From contig CAKVCS010000010.1 in assembly GCA_934725785.1 (NCBI GenBank), positions 1 to 15,452 of the forward strand: a DNA stretch of 15,452 nucleotides, written 5' to 3'. The notes beneath the pieces are model-generated. The model had not been told where the DNA came from. It saw only the letters and a list, made by a program, of their open reading frames with translations, and did not search any database. Position numbers and translations under genes: made by a program. This DNA is from an uncultured Bacteroidales bacterium. Its GTDB lineage: Bacteria > Bacteroidota > Bacteroidia > Bacteroidales > Marinilabiliaceae. Positions 1 through 8,322 of the stretch are shown piece after piece (the first letter of the stretch is position 1; the number at the start of each line of letters is the position of its first letter).

Positions 1-597
1 GTCCTGCGGGTTGAGAAAGTCCATGTCGGAGCAGACGACACCGTCGATGACGTAGATAGGCTTGGTGTCGGAGCTCATGGAGCTCTTGCCGCGGATCTCG
101 ATGTCGAAGCCGCCGTTGGTGCGGCCGGTGCTCTGGGTGATGGAGACGCCCGCGACCGCGCCCTGGAGGTTCTCCATGACGGAGGTCGCGCCCTTGGCTG
201 CGAGCTTCTCGGTGGAGACAGACGTGACTGAGCCCGTGAGGTCGCTCTTCTTCATTGTGCCATAGCCGACGGCTACGACCTCCTGGATCTCCTGCGCGTC
301 ATCGTGGAGGGTGAAGTTAACCGTGGACTGGCCGGCCACAGCGACCGTCTCAGTGGCGTAGCCCACGAAGGAGACTTGCAGCGTGGCGTCGGCCGGGACG
401 GAGAGCTGGTAGTTGCCGTCAAAGTCGGTAACGGTGCCGACCGTGGTTCCCGCCACGACGACAGCCGCGCCGGGGACAGGCTGCCCCGTGTTGTCCTTGA
501 CGACGCCCGAGACCATGCGGTCTTGCGCCATCGCCACGACAGACACGAGCGTCATCAAGAGGCTCGTCGCGAGCCTGCGGATGTTCTTGTAGTGCAT
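1..597 (-). CDS. SusC/RagA-type TonB-dependent outer-membrane transporter, N-terminal part (cut by window edge)
   Basis: Reading the minus strand from the ATG at 597-595 gives 199 codons with no stop before base 1, so only the N-terminus is present. Visible parts are a signal peptide (residues 1 to about 24, RRLATSLLMTLVSVVAMA), a CarboxypepD_reg-like domain (about 27-98, with GTVTDFDGNY), the TonB box region EIQEVVAVGYGT (103-114) and the start of the plug (KPIYVIDGVV). This is the standard order of SusC proteins, which import SusD-captured oligosaccharides or peptides across the outer membrane using TonB energy. It is collinear with the SusC at 1279 and nearly identical around the TonB box, so the two are close paralogues arranged back to back. 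The start is supported by the signal peptide and by a leader shared with the other SusC. The substrate is unknown; a SusD partner would be expected beyond the left edge. Confidence 0.93.
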   Translation of the reverse strand, partial: MHYKNIRRLATSLLMTLVSVVAMAQDRMVSGVVKDNTGQPVPGAAVVVAGTTVGTVTDFDGNYQLSVPADATLQVSFVGYATETVAVAGQSTVNFTLHDDAQEIQEVVAVGYGTMKKSDLTGSVTSVSTEKLAAKGATSVMENLQGAVAGVSITQSTGRTNGGFDIEIRGKSSMSSDTKPIYVIDGVVCSDMDFLNPQD

Positions 598-621
598 TAG
601 TGGTTGTTTTTTGTTAATAGT
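598..621 (-). promoter_or_regulatory. susC translation-start leader, copy 1
   Basis: The 24 bases immediately before the minus-strand susC ATG begin ACTATTAACA, continue as an A-rich tract and end CTA before ATG CAC. They match the 24 bases before the plus-strand susC at 18 of 24 positions with no gap. The sequence has no Shine-Dalgarno motif, which is normal for Bacteroidota, where A-rich leaders aid initiation. The match supports both start choices and suggests a conserved initiation or small-RNA target region. Confidence 0.5.
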
Positions 622-1075
622 AGAGAGTTTCACATTGCATGCGCTTGAGAGCCGCCGTCCGTCCCCGCTCCGCTTGGCGGCCGCAGGAGACGCGCGCCCG
701 TTTGCCGACTTTATTACCGATTTTGCGCAAATTGTATTTTTGTGCCATCGTTTGCTTTTGACGACAAACTGATACAAATGTATAAATAAATCATAAAACG
801 AATACTTATCCTATGTGTTTTTTTGAGATATCTGGCAAACGAATGCCGCCCGAGTTCACAGGCTGCCGCACTTGAACATTATCACAAAACATTGATAATA
901 AAAGAAAAAGAAAGCAACGAGCGCAGACTGCGGAGCAAATGTTAAAATAGGAGGCGCACTCAAAAAATTAAGACTGCGCCAAAGAGCGCAAAGCGCGCAA
1001 TGACGACATTTTTTTGCACAAACCCGCGCACTTGCGCAACAAGCGGCGCGAACTTGGCGTAGACACCCCAAAACG

Positions 1076-1095
1076 GTAATAATGGTTATTATTAC
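1076..1095. promoter_or_regulatory. Operator-like perfect inverted repeat upstream of susC
   Basis: The sequence is GTAATAAT, a GGTT spacer, then ATTATTAC: two perfect 8-base arms. It lies 35 bases upstream of the weak -7-like box TAACTTCG (1131-1138), a position that suits an activator. Next to it, at 1096-1106, is a second small dyad, TTGTT-A-AACAA. Arms this AT-rich would make only a weak RNA hairpin and no T-tract follows, so a protein-binding operator is more plausible than a terminator. The binding protein is unknown, since no regulator gene is in the window. Confidence 0.4.
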
Positions 1096-1254
1096 TTGTT
1101 AAACAACACACTACACTATAAGATATTTTATAACTTCGCGGCGGATTGCGAAGCAATGGCAAACGATGGCGCACCACACGCCCGCCGAGACGGCGGTCGG
1201 CATGGTGGCAAGAGTCGGGCGGCGGCGCCTGGCAATCCGTCAATAGCACCAGAA

Positions 1255-1278
1255 ACTATTAACACAAAACTCAACCTA
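1255..1278 (+). promoter_or_regulatory. susC translation-start leader, copy 2
   Basis: The 24 bases directly before the ATG at 1279 begin ACTATTAACA, followed by a C/A-rich stretch ending CCTA. They pair with the minus-strand copy at 598-621 (18 of 24 identical, same length). This argues that translation starts at 1279, although the frame is open from an ATG at 1096. Confidence 0.5.
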
Positions 1279-4200
1279 ATGCACAACAAACTCCTACGCA
1301 GACTCGCGGCGAGCTTGCTGACATGCCTGGCATCGGTGGCGATGCTGGCGCAGCAGATCACCGTGAGCGGCAACATCAAGGACAACACGGGCTACCCCGT
1401 GCCAGGGGCCGCCGTCATGGTGGCCGGCACGACTCAAGGCACCGTGACAGACTTCGACGGCAACTACACCCTGGCGGGCGTGCCCTCCAACGGCAAGCTC
1501 ACCGTCTCGTTCGTGGGCTACGCCACTCAGACCGAGGAGGTCAAGAGCCGCACGACGATCAACTTCACCCTGCAAGACGACACCAAGGAGCTGCAGGAAG
1601 TGGTGGCCGTGGGCTACGGCACCGTGAGCAAGCGCGACCTGACGGGCTCGGTCTCCTCGGTCAAGGCCAAGGACATAGCCGCCGTGCCGGTCTCGAGCGC
1701 CAGTGAGGCCCTGACGGGCAAGATGGCGGGCGTGAACGTCTCCGCCACCGAGGGCTCGCCCGACGCCGACGTGAAGATACGCGTCCGCGGCGGCGGCTCG
1801 CTCTCGCAGGACAACTCGCCACTCTACATCGTCGACGGCTTCCCCGTGAGCTCGATCAGCGACATCGCGCCGAGCGAGATCGAGAGCATCGACGTGCTCA
1901 AGGACGCGTCGAGCACCGCCATCTATGGCGCACGCGGCGCCAACGGCGTCATCATCGTGACGACCAAGAGCGGCAAGGAGGGCAAGACGCAGGTGAACCT
2001 GAACGCCTCGTGGGGCGCGAAGAAGGTCACCAAGCTCACCAAGGTCCTCGACCCCTACGAGTACGCCCTCTACCAGTATGAGATTGAGACGGCGAGCTCG
2101 AGCGAGACCAGCTCGTCTTACGGCGAGTACGACGACCTCCACATATGGAAGTCCCGCGAGGGCACCGACTACCAGGACGAGATCTTCGGCCGATGGGGCA
2201 GCCAGCTGCAGTACAACGCAAACGTCTCGGGCGGCACGAAGGACTTCAAGTACAACATCTCCTTCGCCCACAGCCAGGAGGAGAGCATCATGAAGGGCTC
2301 GGGCTTCAACAAGGACAACGTCAACGTCAAGATCAACACAAGCCTCAACAAGTGGCTCACCCTCGACTTCCAGGCGCGCCTGGCCAATCAGAAGATCAAG
2401 GGCCTGAGCGGCGGCGCCGACACCAACGAGAGCAACGCCGCGAACTCCATCGTGGCCAAGTCCATCACCTTCCGCCCCATATCCCCCCTGACCGGCAGCT
2501 CGGACGACGACGAGGAGAACTCCTCGAACTCCGTCTACAGCCCCCTCGAGAGGCTCGACGACACGTATAAGCAGCAGAACCGCTTCCGCCAGGACTATAA
2601 CGCCGGACTCAACTGGAAGCCGTTCAGCGGCTGGACCTTCCGCACCGAGTTCGGCTACAACTGGCGCAAGAACAAGACAGACCAGGTCTGGGCCGTCAAG
2701 GCCACCCAGAACTCCAAGTTCGGCTACGCCGGCCTGCCGCAGGCATACTTCGAGACCGTGGAGTATAAGAACTGGCGCAACGCGAACACCATCACCTACG
2801 ACAACAAGAAGCTCTTCGGCAAGCGCGACCGCATGAACATCATGGTGGGCCAGGAGTGGAGCTCGACGAGCCAGGTGACCCGCAACCACACCTCGGTATC
2901 CTTCCCCAGCACGTTCACCATCAGCGAGGTCCTGGCCAACACGGGCGCCGGCACGGCCCTGCCCAACGGCAGCGACATCGAGGCCGACGAGAACATGCTC
3001 TCCTTCTTCGGCCGCGTGAACTACACGCTCATGGACAAGTACCTCATCACGGCCACCGTCCGCGCCGACGGCTCGTCTAAGTTCGCCGACGGCAACCGCT
3101 GGGGCATATTCCCCTCGGCGGCCGTGGCTTGGCGAATCCTCGACGAGGACTTCATGGCCGGCACGAGGGACGTGCTCCAGAACCTCAAGCTCCGCCTCAG
3201 CTTCGGCACGGCGGGTAACAACCGCATCAGCTCGGGCCTCATCCAGACCACCTACACCATGGGCAGCAACACGGACAAGGCCCCCTTCTTCGATGAGCAG
3301 CGCCAGCCGCAGCTGCAGCACGGCAAGGCCCTCTACAACCCCGACCTGAAGTGGGAGACCACGCTCACGCGCAACGTTGGCATCGACTACGGATTCCTGG
3401 ACGGCAGGCTCTCGGGTAGCGTGGACCTCTACTGGAACACCACCAAGGACCTCCTCATGAAGGCCACCATCCCGTCGGGCACCGGCTACTCGGAGCAATA
3501 TCAGAACTTCGGCCAGACGAGCAACAAGGGCGTCGAGGTGGCGCTCAACTACGCCATAGTCGACAACGACGACCTGAAGGTAAACTTCACCTTCAACATA
3601 GGATATAACGTCAACAAGATCGACGAGCTCAACACCGACAACCCATACCAGACATCGAACTTCTGCGGCAGCACAATCAACTACGGCAGCGGCGACTTCC
3701 GCGTGGCCGAGGGCGGCAGGCTCGGCGAGGTCTGGGGCTACAAGCTGACGGGCTTCTACACCCCCGAGGACGGCAAGGGCAACGGCAACATGAAGCTTGG
3801 GGCTAATGGCAACTGGACCATCACCGACGGCAACAACAGCAACACCCTTACCGGCCAGACTCTGCCCGGCGCCCCCATGTTCGAGTGTGACGAGGAGGGC
3901 AACCCCGTTTTCCAGAAGATTGGCCAGACCGTGGCCCCGGTGAACGGCGGCTTCGGCTTTGACGCCCAGTGGCGCGGCTTCGACTTCGCGGCATTCTTCA
4001 ACTACTCGCTCGGCGGCGACATCGTCAACGGCGCCAAGCTCTGCTCCGAGTTCTTCTCCGACAGCCGTAAGGGCTACAACATTGTCAACGACATGCGTAT
4101 GAGCGAGCGCTTCTCGTTCATCGACCCGAAGACAGGCCTCAACCTTGGCCGTCCGTCGGAAACCACCATCAAATCGCTCGGCGGCACTGAGGCCGTCATG

Positions 4201-4533
4201 GCGCGACTCAACGAGATCAACGCAGGCAAGAGCCAGTTCAGCCCCGTCGCCGCCACCAAGATGGTGATGCACAGCGGCGTCATAGAGGACGGCTCGTTCC
4301 TCAGGATAAACAACGTGACCCTCGGCTACACGCTCAAGAAGGAGCTGACGCAGAAGTGGTTCCTCGAGAAGGTTCGCTTCTACGTGACGGGCTACAACCT
4401 CTACTGCTTCACGAACTACAGCGGGGCTGACCCCGAGGTCGACACCAACAAGAACCCCATGTGCCCGGGCATAGACTACGCGGCATATCCGAAGAGCCGC
4501 TCCGTGGTAGGCGGTGTCAACATCACCTTTTAA
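1279..4533 (+). CDS. SusC/RagA-type TonB-dependent outer-membrane transporter
   Basis: This 1084-residue protein would be the energised outer-membrane channel of a SusCD complex, importing ligand handed over by the SusD lipoprotein encoded next. In order it shows a signal peptide (1 to about 24, LAASLLTCLASVAMLAQ), a CarboxypepD_reg-like domain (about 27-99, GTVTDFDGNY), a TonB box (ELQEVVAVGYGT, 104-115), a plug with SPLYIVDGFPV and STAIYGARGANGVIIVTTKSG split by short loops, then a long beta-barrel rich in aromatic/Tyr strands. It ends in VGGVNITF with the C-terminal Phe needed for barrel assembly. Length is normal for the family. I chose 1279 over the upstream in-frame ATG at 1096 because the signal peptide begins here and the leader matches that of the divergent susC. 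susD starts 6 bases after the stop, so they are co-transcribed. The ligand cannot be read from sequence. Confidence 0.97.
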   Translation: MHNKLLRRLAASLLTCLASVAMLAQQITVSGNIKDNTGYPVPGAAVMVAGTTQGTVTDFDGNYTLAGVPSNGKLTVSFVGYATQTEEVKSRTTINFTLQDDTKELQEVVAVGYGTVSKRDLTGSVSSVKAKDIAAVPVSSASEALTGKMAGVNVSATEGSPDADVKIRVRGGGSLSQDNSPLYIVDGFPVSSISDIAPSEIESIDVLKDASSTAIYGARGANGVIIVTTKSGKEGKTQVNLNASWGAKKVTKLTKVLDPYEYALYQYEIETASSSETSSSYGEYDDLHIWKSREGTDYQDEIFGRWGSQLQYNANVSGGTKDFKYNISFAHSQEESIMKGSGFNKDNVNVKINTSLNKWLTLDFQARLANQKIKGLSGGADTNESNAANSIVAKSITFRPISPLTGSSDDDEENSSNSVYSPLERLDDTYKQQNRFRQDYNAGLNWKPFSGWTFRTEFGYNWRKNKTDQVWAVKATQNSKFGYAGLPQAYFETVEYKNWRNANTITYDNKKLFGKRDRMNIMVGQEWSSTSQVTRNHTSVSFPSTFTISEVLANTGAGTALPNGSDIEADENMLSFFGRVNYTLMDKYLITATVRADGSSKFADGNRWGIFPSAAVAWRILDEDFMAGTRDVLQNLKLRLSFGTAGNNRISSGLIQTTYTMGSNTDKAPFFDEQRQPQLQHGKALYNPDLKWETTLTRNVGIDYGFLDGRLSGSVDLYWNTTKDLLMKATIPSGTGYSEQYQNFGQTSNKGVEVALNYAIVDNDDLKVNFTFNIGYNVNKIDELNTDNPYQTSNFCGSTINYGSGDFRVAEGGRLGEVWGYKLTGFYTPEDGKGNGNMKLGANGNWTITDGNNSNTLTGQTLPGAPMFECDEEGNPVFQKIGQTVAPVNGGFGFDAQWRGFDFAAFFNYSLGGDIVNGAKLCSEFFSDSRKGYNIVNDMRMSERFSFIDPKTGLNLGRPSETTIKSLGGTEAVMARLNEINAGKSQFSPVAATKMVMHSGVIEDGSFLRINNVTLGYTLKKELTQKWFLEKVRFYVTGYNLYCFTNYSGADPEVDTNKNPMCPGIDYAAYPKSRSVVGGVNITF

Positions 4534-4539
4534 CCATAC

Positions 4540-6516
4540 ATGACTCAAATGAAGAATATATATCCCATATCGGTCATAGCACTCTCCCTGGCGGGTCTGG
4601 CTACTGGTTGCGAGGACTTCCTGGACCAGAACTCCGAGAGCGAGCTGAACACCGAGACCGTGTACAACTCGGTATACTACACGGGCCTGCGCGTCAACAA
4701 GGTCTACGGCCTGCTGGGCCAGGACCAGACATACTCGCAGATCATTCCCATCGTCTCGTCGACCAACTCGGACTGCGAGCTCGTCGACGGCCTCGGGGCC
4801 AACTGCACGGCGGCCAGCGAGCGCGGCGTGATGAACTACAACGGCACGCCGGCGTCGTGGGAGAAGGGCCAGGGCCGCGTATGGAGCGGCCTCTACGGAG
4901 TCATTGAGGACTGCAACCTCAACATTGACGGCATCCGCAACAGCTCGCTCGTCGACGCCGGCGGCACGCAGCAGCGCGCCATGCGCCGCTACCTTGGCGA
5001 GAGCCTCACGCTCCGCGCCATGGCCTACCTCGACCTCATCCGCCTCTACGGCGACGTGCCAATGAAGCTGGACAAGAGCCTCGCGGACCTCTCGAACGCC
5101 TACGTCGGCAAGACCGACCGCGACGTGATCCTCGACACCCTGATGCTCAACCTCGAGGAGGCCATCGAGCTGCTCCCGTGGGCGGGCGAGGTGTCCGACT
5201 ACACCACCGAGCACGTCACCCGCGGCTTCGCCGACGCCCTCTACGCCCAGGTGGCCCTCACCCGCGCGGGATACGCCATCCGCGAGGCCTCCAAGCCGGG
5301 CTACGAGACGGCAAGCGAGTTCTCCGACGCTCAATACCCCACCCAGCGCCCCGACGCCGAGACCCGCAAGGCCCTCTACGAGAAGGCCCTGGCCAAGCTC
5401 TCGGACATCATAAAGAGCGGCAAGCACTCGCTGAACCCATCGTTTGAGGACGAGTGGTACCAGGTTAACCAGCGCACGCTGGACAAGAGCTACCAGGAGA
5501 ACATTTTCGAGATACCCATGGGCCTGGCGGTGACGGGCGAGCTCGGCTACACCGTCGGCGTGCGCATCAACGGCACAACGAGCACATACGGCACCAAAGG
5601 CAACAGCTCGGGCAAGCAGGTGACGACGGCCATGCTCCTCTACTCGTATGACTCCCACGACACCCGCCGCGACATAACGTGCGTCCCCTACCAGATCAAG
5701 GAGGATGGCGGCGTGACCAAAGAGATGACGCTGGGCAACAACCCCTTCTCACTCTACATAGGCAAGTGGGACGTCCGCAAGATGAACGATGAGTGGCTGC
5801 AGGCCGCCCGCGCCTCGGGCGACAAGGTCATGACGGGCATCAACTGCATCCGCATGCGCTACTCGCAGGTACTCCTGCTCTACGCTGAGGCCCTCAACGA
5901 GCTGGCCGGCCCCACAGGTCACGTCTCCGCCGACGCCGGCATCACCGCCATGGAGGCACTCGCCATGGTCCACAGCCGCGCCTTCAGCGAGGCCGACAAG
6001 GGCTACGCCGACGCCTACATGGCAAGCGTCCCGACCGACAAGGACGGCTTCTTCGACGCCATTGTCGACGAGAACGCGTGGGAGCTCACGGGCGAGGGTG
6101 TCCGCAAGTTCGACCTCATCCGATGGAACCTCCTCGTCAAGAAGACCAACGAGATGAAACAGCAGTATCTCAACGAGATTGTGGGTGTGGTGCCCGAGAC
6201 TGTCTACTTCAACTACTCCGACGCGGCCAAGACCAAGATTGACGTCAAGAGCTTCACGTGGTACGAGACCCCGAGCGACCCCGACTCTTATGACGGAAGC
6301 ATGACCAGCTATGGCACAGACGACCTCAAGAGCGGCGCGAGCAAGAACCGCACCAACCTGGCCAGCATCAGCTGCGGCCTCGGCGGCGTGACGACCGACA
6401 TTGAGGGCTTCGCGGCCCCGGCGACAGGAACGGTAATCAACCGCAACCTCATGCCTATCTACCAGACCACCGTGGCCGACTCGAACGGCACGATAAAGAA
6501 CTCATACGGATGGTAG
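4540..6516 (+). CDS. SusD/RagB-type surface glycan-binding lipoprotein
   Basis: This 658-residue lipoprotein is the lid and ligand-binding partner of the SusC upstream. The N-terminus is a lipoprotein signal ending LAGLATGC (Cys24), followed by the acidic EDFLDQ typical of SusD proteins exported to the cell surface. The middle is helical, TPR-like (for example RYLGESLTLRAMAYLDLIRL, the usual SusD helix after the first repeats). The C-terminal domain carries the family hallmark WELTGEGVRKFDLIRW (514-529), close to the RagB/SusD consensus, and the ending NLMPIYQT...IKNSYGW resembles the family's usual C-terminus. It is somewhat longer than a typical SusD (about 500-600), mostly in C-terminal insertions. 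ATGs at 4540 and 4549 are both possible; the second gives a tidier MKN-type signal peptide. It lies 6 bases after susC. Confidence 0.95.
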   Translation: MTQMKNIYPISVIALSLAGLATGCEDFLDQNSESELNTETVYNSVYYTGLRVNKVYGLLGQDQTYSQIIPIVSSTNSDCELVDGLGANCTAASERGVMNYNGTPASWEKGQGRVWSGLYGVIEDCNLNIDGIRNSSLVDAGGTQQRAMRRYLGESLTLRAMAYLDLIRLYGDVPMKLDKSLADLSNAYVGKTDRDVILDTLMLNLEEAIELLPWAGEVSDYTTEHVTRGFADALYAQVALTRAGYAIREASKPGYETASEFSDAQYPTQRPDAETRKALYEKALAKLSDIIKSGKHSLNPSFEDEWYQVNQRTLDKSYQENIFEIPMGLAVTGELGYTVGVRINGTTSTYGTKGNSSGKQVTTAMLLYSYDSHDTRRDITCVPYQIKEDGGVTKEMTLGNNPFSLYIGKWDVRKMNDEWLQAARASGDKVMTGINCIRMRYSQVLLLYAEALNELAGPTGHVSADAGITAMEALAMVHSRAFSEADKGYADAYMASVPTDKDGFFDAIVDENAWELTGEGVRKFDLIRWNLLVKKTNEMKQQYLNEIVGVVPETVYFNYSDAAKTKIDVKSFTWYETPSDPDSYDGSMTSYGTDDLKSGASKNRTNLASISCGLGGVTTDIEGFAAPATGTVINRNLMPIYQTTVADSNGTIKNSYGW

Positions 6517-6520
6517 CAGA

Positions 6521-6591
6521 CCCTGCGGGCGCGGGGCTCCCAGGCCTGGCCACAGACAAGCGCCAGCCCCCAAGCCCCGCCCCCGCAAGGG
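6521..6591 (+). promoter_or_regulatory. Strong intercistronic hairpin between susD and the third lipoprotein gene
   Basis: The left arm CCCTGCGGGCGCGGGGCT (6521-6538) pairs with AGCCCCGCCCCCGCAAGGG (6573-6591) with one bulged base and one mismatch. The loop itself contains the palindrome CCAGGCCTGG (6539-6548). It starts 4 bases after the susD stop. No T-run follows, so it is not a classical terminator. A role in stabilising the susCD part of the transcript or lowering expression of the downstream gene is my inference. Confidence 0.55.
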
Positions 6592-6635
6592 ACTGAACAA
6601 AAGGCGCGTAAGCGCGACGACAAAACAGAAAAAAA

Positions 6636-8288
6636 ATGAAACACGCAAACAAGATAGCCGCACTGGCCTGCATAGCCCTCGCGGGCTGCATGTCGGCCTG
6701 CACCGACGGCAACGACTGGGACACCGACGGCAGCCACGCCGGCACGTTCCGCCCGACATCGCCAACCGCCGAGCAGACCGGCAAGGGCGAGACGACAGTG
6801 ACATTCACATTCGGCACGATCCCCGGCGCCACCAGCTACCAGATTGAGGCGGCCACCGACACCTTCGCCACCGAAGAGATCAATGAGGCCAACATTGTGG
6901 CCGAGACTAAGAAGAGCCCCGCCACGGTGGACGGCTTCAAGGTGGAGACCACGTATTACGCGCGAGTACGCGCCTTGAGCGCCTCGGGCTACTCTGCATG
7001 GGTGGCGACAAAGAATTTCACCACCGAGGCCATCAACGTCATAAAACAGGACGAGACCGAGACCACCATGACGTCCGTGACCGTCAAGTGGCCAGCCGCG
7101 ACGGCGCTCACCAAGGCCACCGTCGAGAAGCAGGAGGAGCTGGTCCGCGAGATTGAGCCTACCGACGAGCAGAAGGCCGCAGGCGAGCTCAAGATAACGG
7201 AGCTCCAGCCGGCAACCATCTACACGGTGAAGCTCTTTAACGGCGAGAACCGCGTGGGCCTCGTGACCGTAGCGACGCAGTCGGGCGGCCCCACGGGCGA
7301 CTATAACGTGACCTTCGACCCCTCGCGCACCATGGGCGAGCTGCTGGCCGACGTGGCCGGGCAGGCAGCCGAGGACGGCCACGCCGAGTACTCCGTGACG
7401 GTCATCATCCCGTCGGGCGTGCAGGCCGAGATATCCGACAAGCCCGCGGAGGACAGCACCGACGACGCGTCCAAACTCACCCTGCCCAACGGCATGAGCG
7501 TCACCTTCTACGGGGAGCGCGGCAACGCCATGGACGAAGTGAGCATCTACAAGAGCCTTGACATAGCCGGGCGCCACTCGGTCGTCAAGTTCCAGAACCT
7601 TACGGTGACGGGGAATAGCTACTGCTTTAACCAGAGCGAAGTGTGCAACGTGGACAGCGTTATTTTTGAGGATTGCAAAGTCAGCGGGTTTACAAGCTCA
7701 ACATTCTTCCGCACGCAAGGTGGCAAGTACGATCCGACCAACGCGATAGGCTGCTTGAAACTTGTGAACTCGGTGTTCGACAACTGCGGTAAGGGTTACG
7801 GGTTTATCCACGTGGACGGAGCGATCATCAACAACATCATCGTCGATGGCTGCACATTCAGCAACATATGCACCACGGGCAAATGTTTCTTCATGCAGTC
7901 GAAATATAGCCAGAACATCGAGTCGCTGCGCATTATGAACTCAACGTTCTACAACTTCTGCGGCAATGGCCAGTACTTCATCGACTTCAGGGACAAGAGT
8001 TTTGGGCCGGATGCTTTTGAGCTCACGAACGTAATCTTTGGCAAGACTGCGGATGAGGTGACTAACAAGAACGTCCGCGGCACCTGCGACAACGCGTCCT
8101 TCGCCACGAACTGCTACACGCTCAGTGACTGCTACAAGGTTATAAAAGGGGCGACGGCTTTTACAGAGGAGGACGACACCAACACAAAATACTCTTCGGC
8201 CGACATCTTCGCCGACCCCGCGAACGGCGACTTCACGCTCAAGTCGGGCTGCGGCATAGAGAAGTGCGGCGACCCGAGGTGGTATTAG
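6636..8288 (+). CDS. SusE-position surface lipoprotein with Fn3-like and beta-helix/DUF5123-like regions
   Basis: This 550-residue protein is encoded third after susC and susD, the place of SusE-type surface glycan-binding lipoproteins. The signal peptide has two candidate lipid-anchor cysteines: LAGC (Cys18) and MSAC (Cys22). Cys22 is followed by TDGNDWDTDG, a start I recognise from DUF5123/DUF4957 proteins of Bacteroidales, so I favour it. Residues about 45-130 and 135-215 look like fibronectin type III-like repeats (ATSYQIEAATD, YYARVRALSASGYSAW). Residues about 290-460 are short repeating strands such as SVFDNCGKGYGF and STFYNFCGNGQYF, typical of a right-handed beta-helix. The end, FADPANGDFTLKSG...GDPRWY, is DUF5123-like. 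Family members often occur in pectin-type utilisation loci; binding rather than cleavage is the safer guess. The first half uses G/C-ending codons heavily; from about 7610 to 8180 the bias is visibly weaker. Confidence 0.85.
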   Translation: MKHANKIAALACIALAGCMSACTDGNDWDTDGSHAGTFRPTSPTAEQTGKGETTVTFTFGTIPGATSYQIEAATDTFATEEINEANIVAETKKSPATVDGFKVETTYYARVRALSASGYSAWVATKNFTTEAINVIKQDETETTMTSVTVKWPAATALTKATVEKQEELVREIEPTDEQKAAGELKITELQPATIYTVKLFNGENRVGLVTVATQSGGPTGDYNVTFDPSRTMGELLADVAGQAAEDGHAEYSVTVIIPSGVQAEISDKPAEDSTDDASKLTLPNGMSVTFYGERGNAMDEVSIYKSLDIAGRHSVVKFQNLTVTGNSYCFNQSEVCNVDSVIFEDCKVSGFTSSTFFRTQGGKYDPTNAIGCLKLVNSVFDNCGKGYGFIHVDGAIINNIIVDGCTFSNICTTGKCFFMQSKYSQNIESLRIMNSTFYNFCGNGQYFIDFRDKSFGPDAFELTNVIFGKTADEVTNKNVRGTCDNASFATNCYTLSDCYKVIKGATAFTEEDDTNTKYSSADIFADPANGDFTLKSGCGIEKCGDPRWY

Positions 8289-8322
8289 CCCCCGCGCGCC
8301 ACTTGCGCAAATATTGACCCAC

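Larger units (their letters stand above)
598..1278. other. Divergent intergenic control region between two susC-type genes
   Basis: These 681 bases carry no convincing gene; short open frames here lack signal peptides or domain-like sequence. The 750-1140 part is AT-richer than the flanking genes, as expected for control DNA. It holds the shared susC leaders (598-621 and 1255-1278), a perfect inverted repeat at 1076-1095, two palindromes TTGCGCAA (723-730, 1032-1039), and the 12-mer GCAAACGATGGC once per strand (minus strand 755-744, plus strand 1159-1170). Weak -7-like boxes are TAACTTCG at 1131-1138 for the plus gene and TACAATTTG (minus strand, about 738-730) for the minus gene. Neither has a clear TTTG -33 box at the usual spacing, so I do not call promoters firmly. 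An in-frame ATG at 1096 could extend the plus susC, but this extension is not signal-peptide-like. Confidence 0.6.

Noticed and set aside
856..1249. Two overlapping short minus-strand frames in the divergent intergenic region
   Set aside because: They are Cys/Arg-rich or low-complexity, have no clear start context, and cover leader DNA with repeats typical of control regions.
1096..1278. N-terminal extension of the second SusC from ATG 1096
   Set aside because: The added 61 residues are not hydrophobic or domain-like, they would bury the signal peptide, and the leader shared with the other susC sits directly before ATG 1279.
1294..5658. A 1454-codon open frame on the minus strand, opposite susC and susD
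   Set aside because: It is antisense to two genes with clear families. Its sequence is Val/Ala/Leu/Arg/Gly-rich with no domain or signal peptide, as produced by strong G/C third-position bias in the opposite genes.
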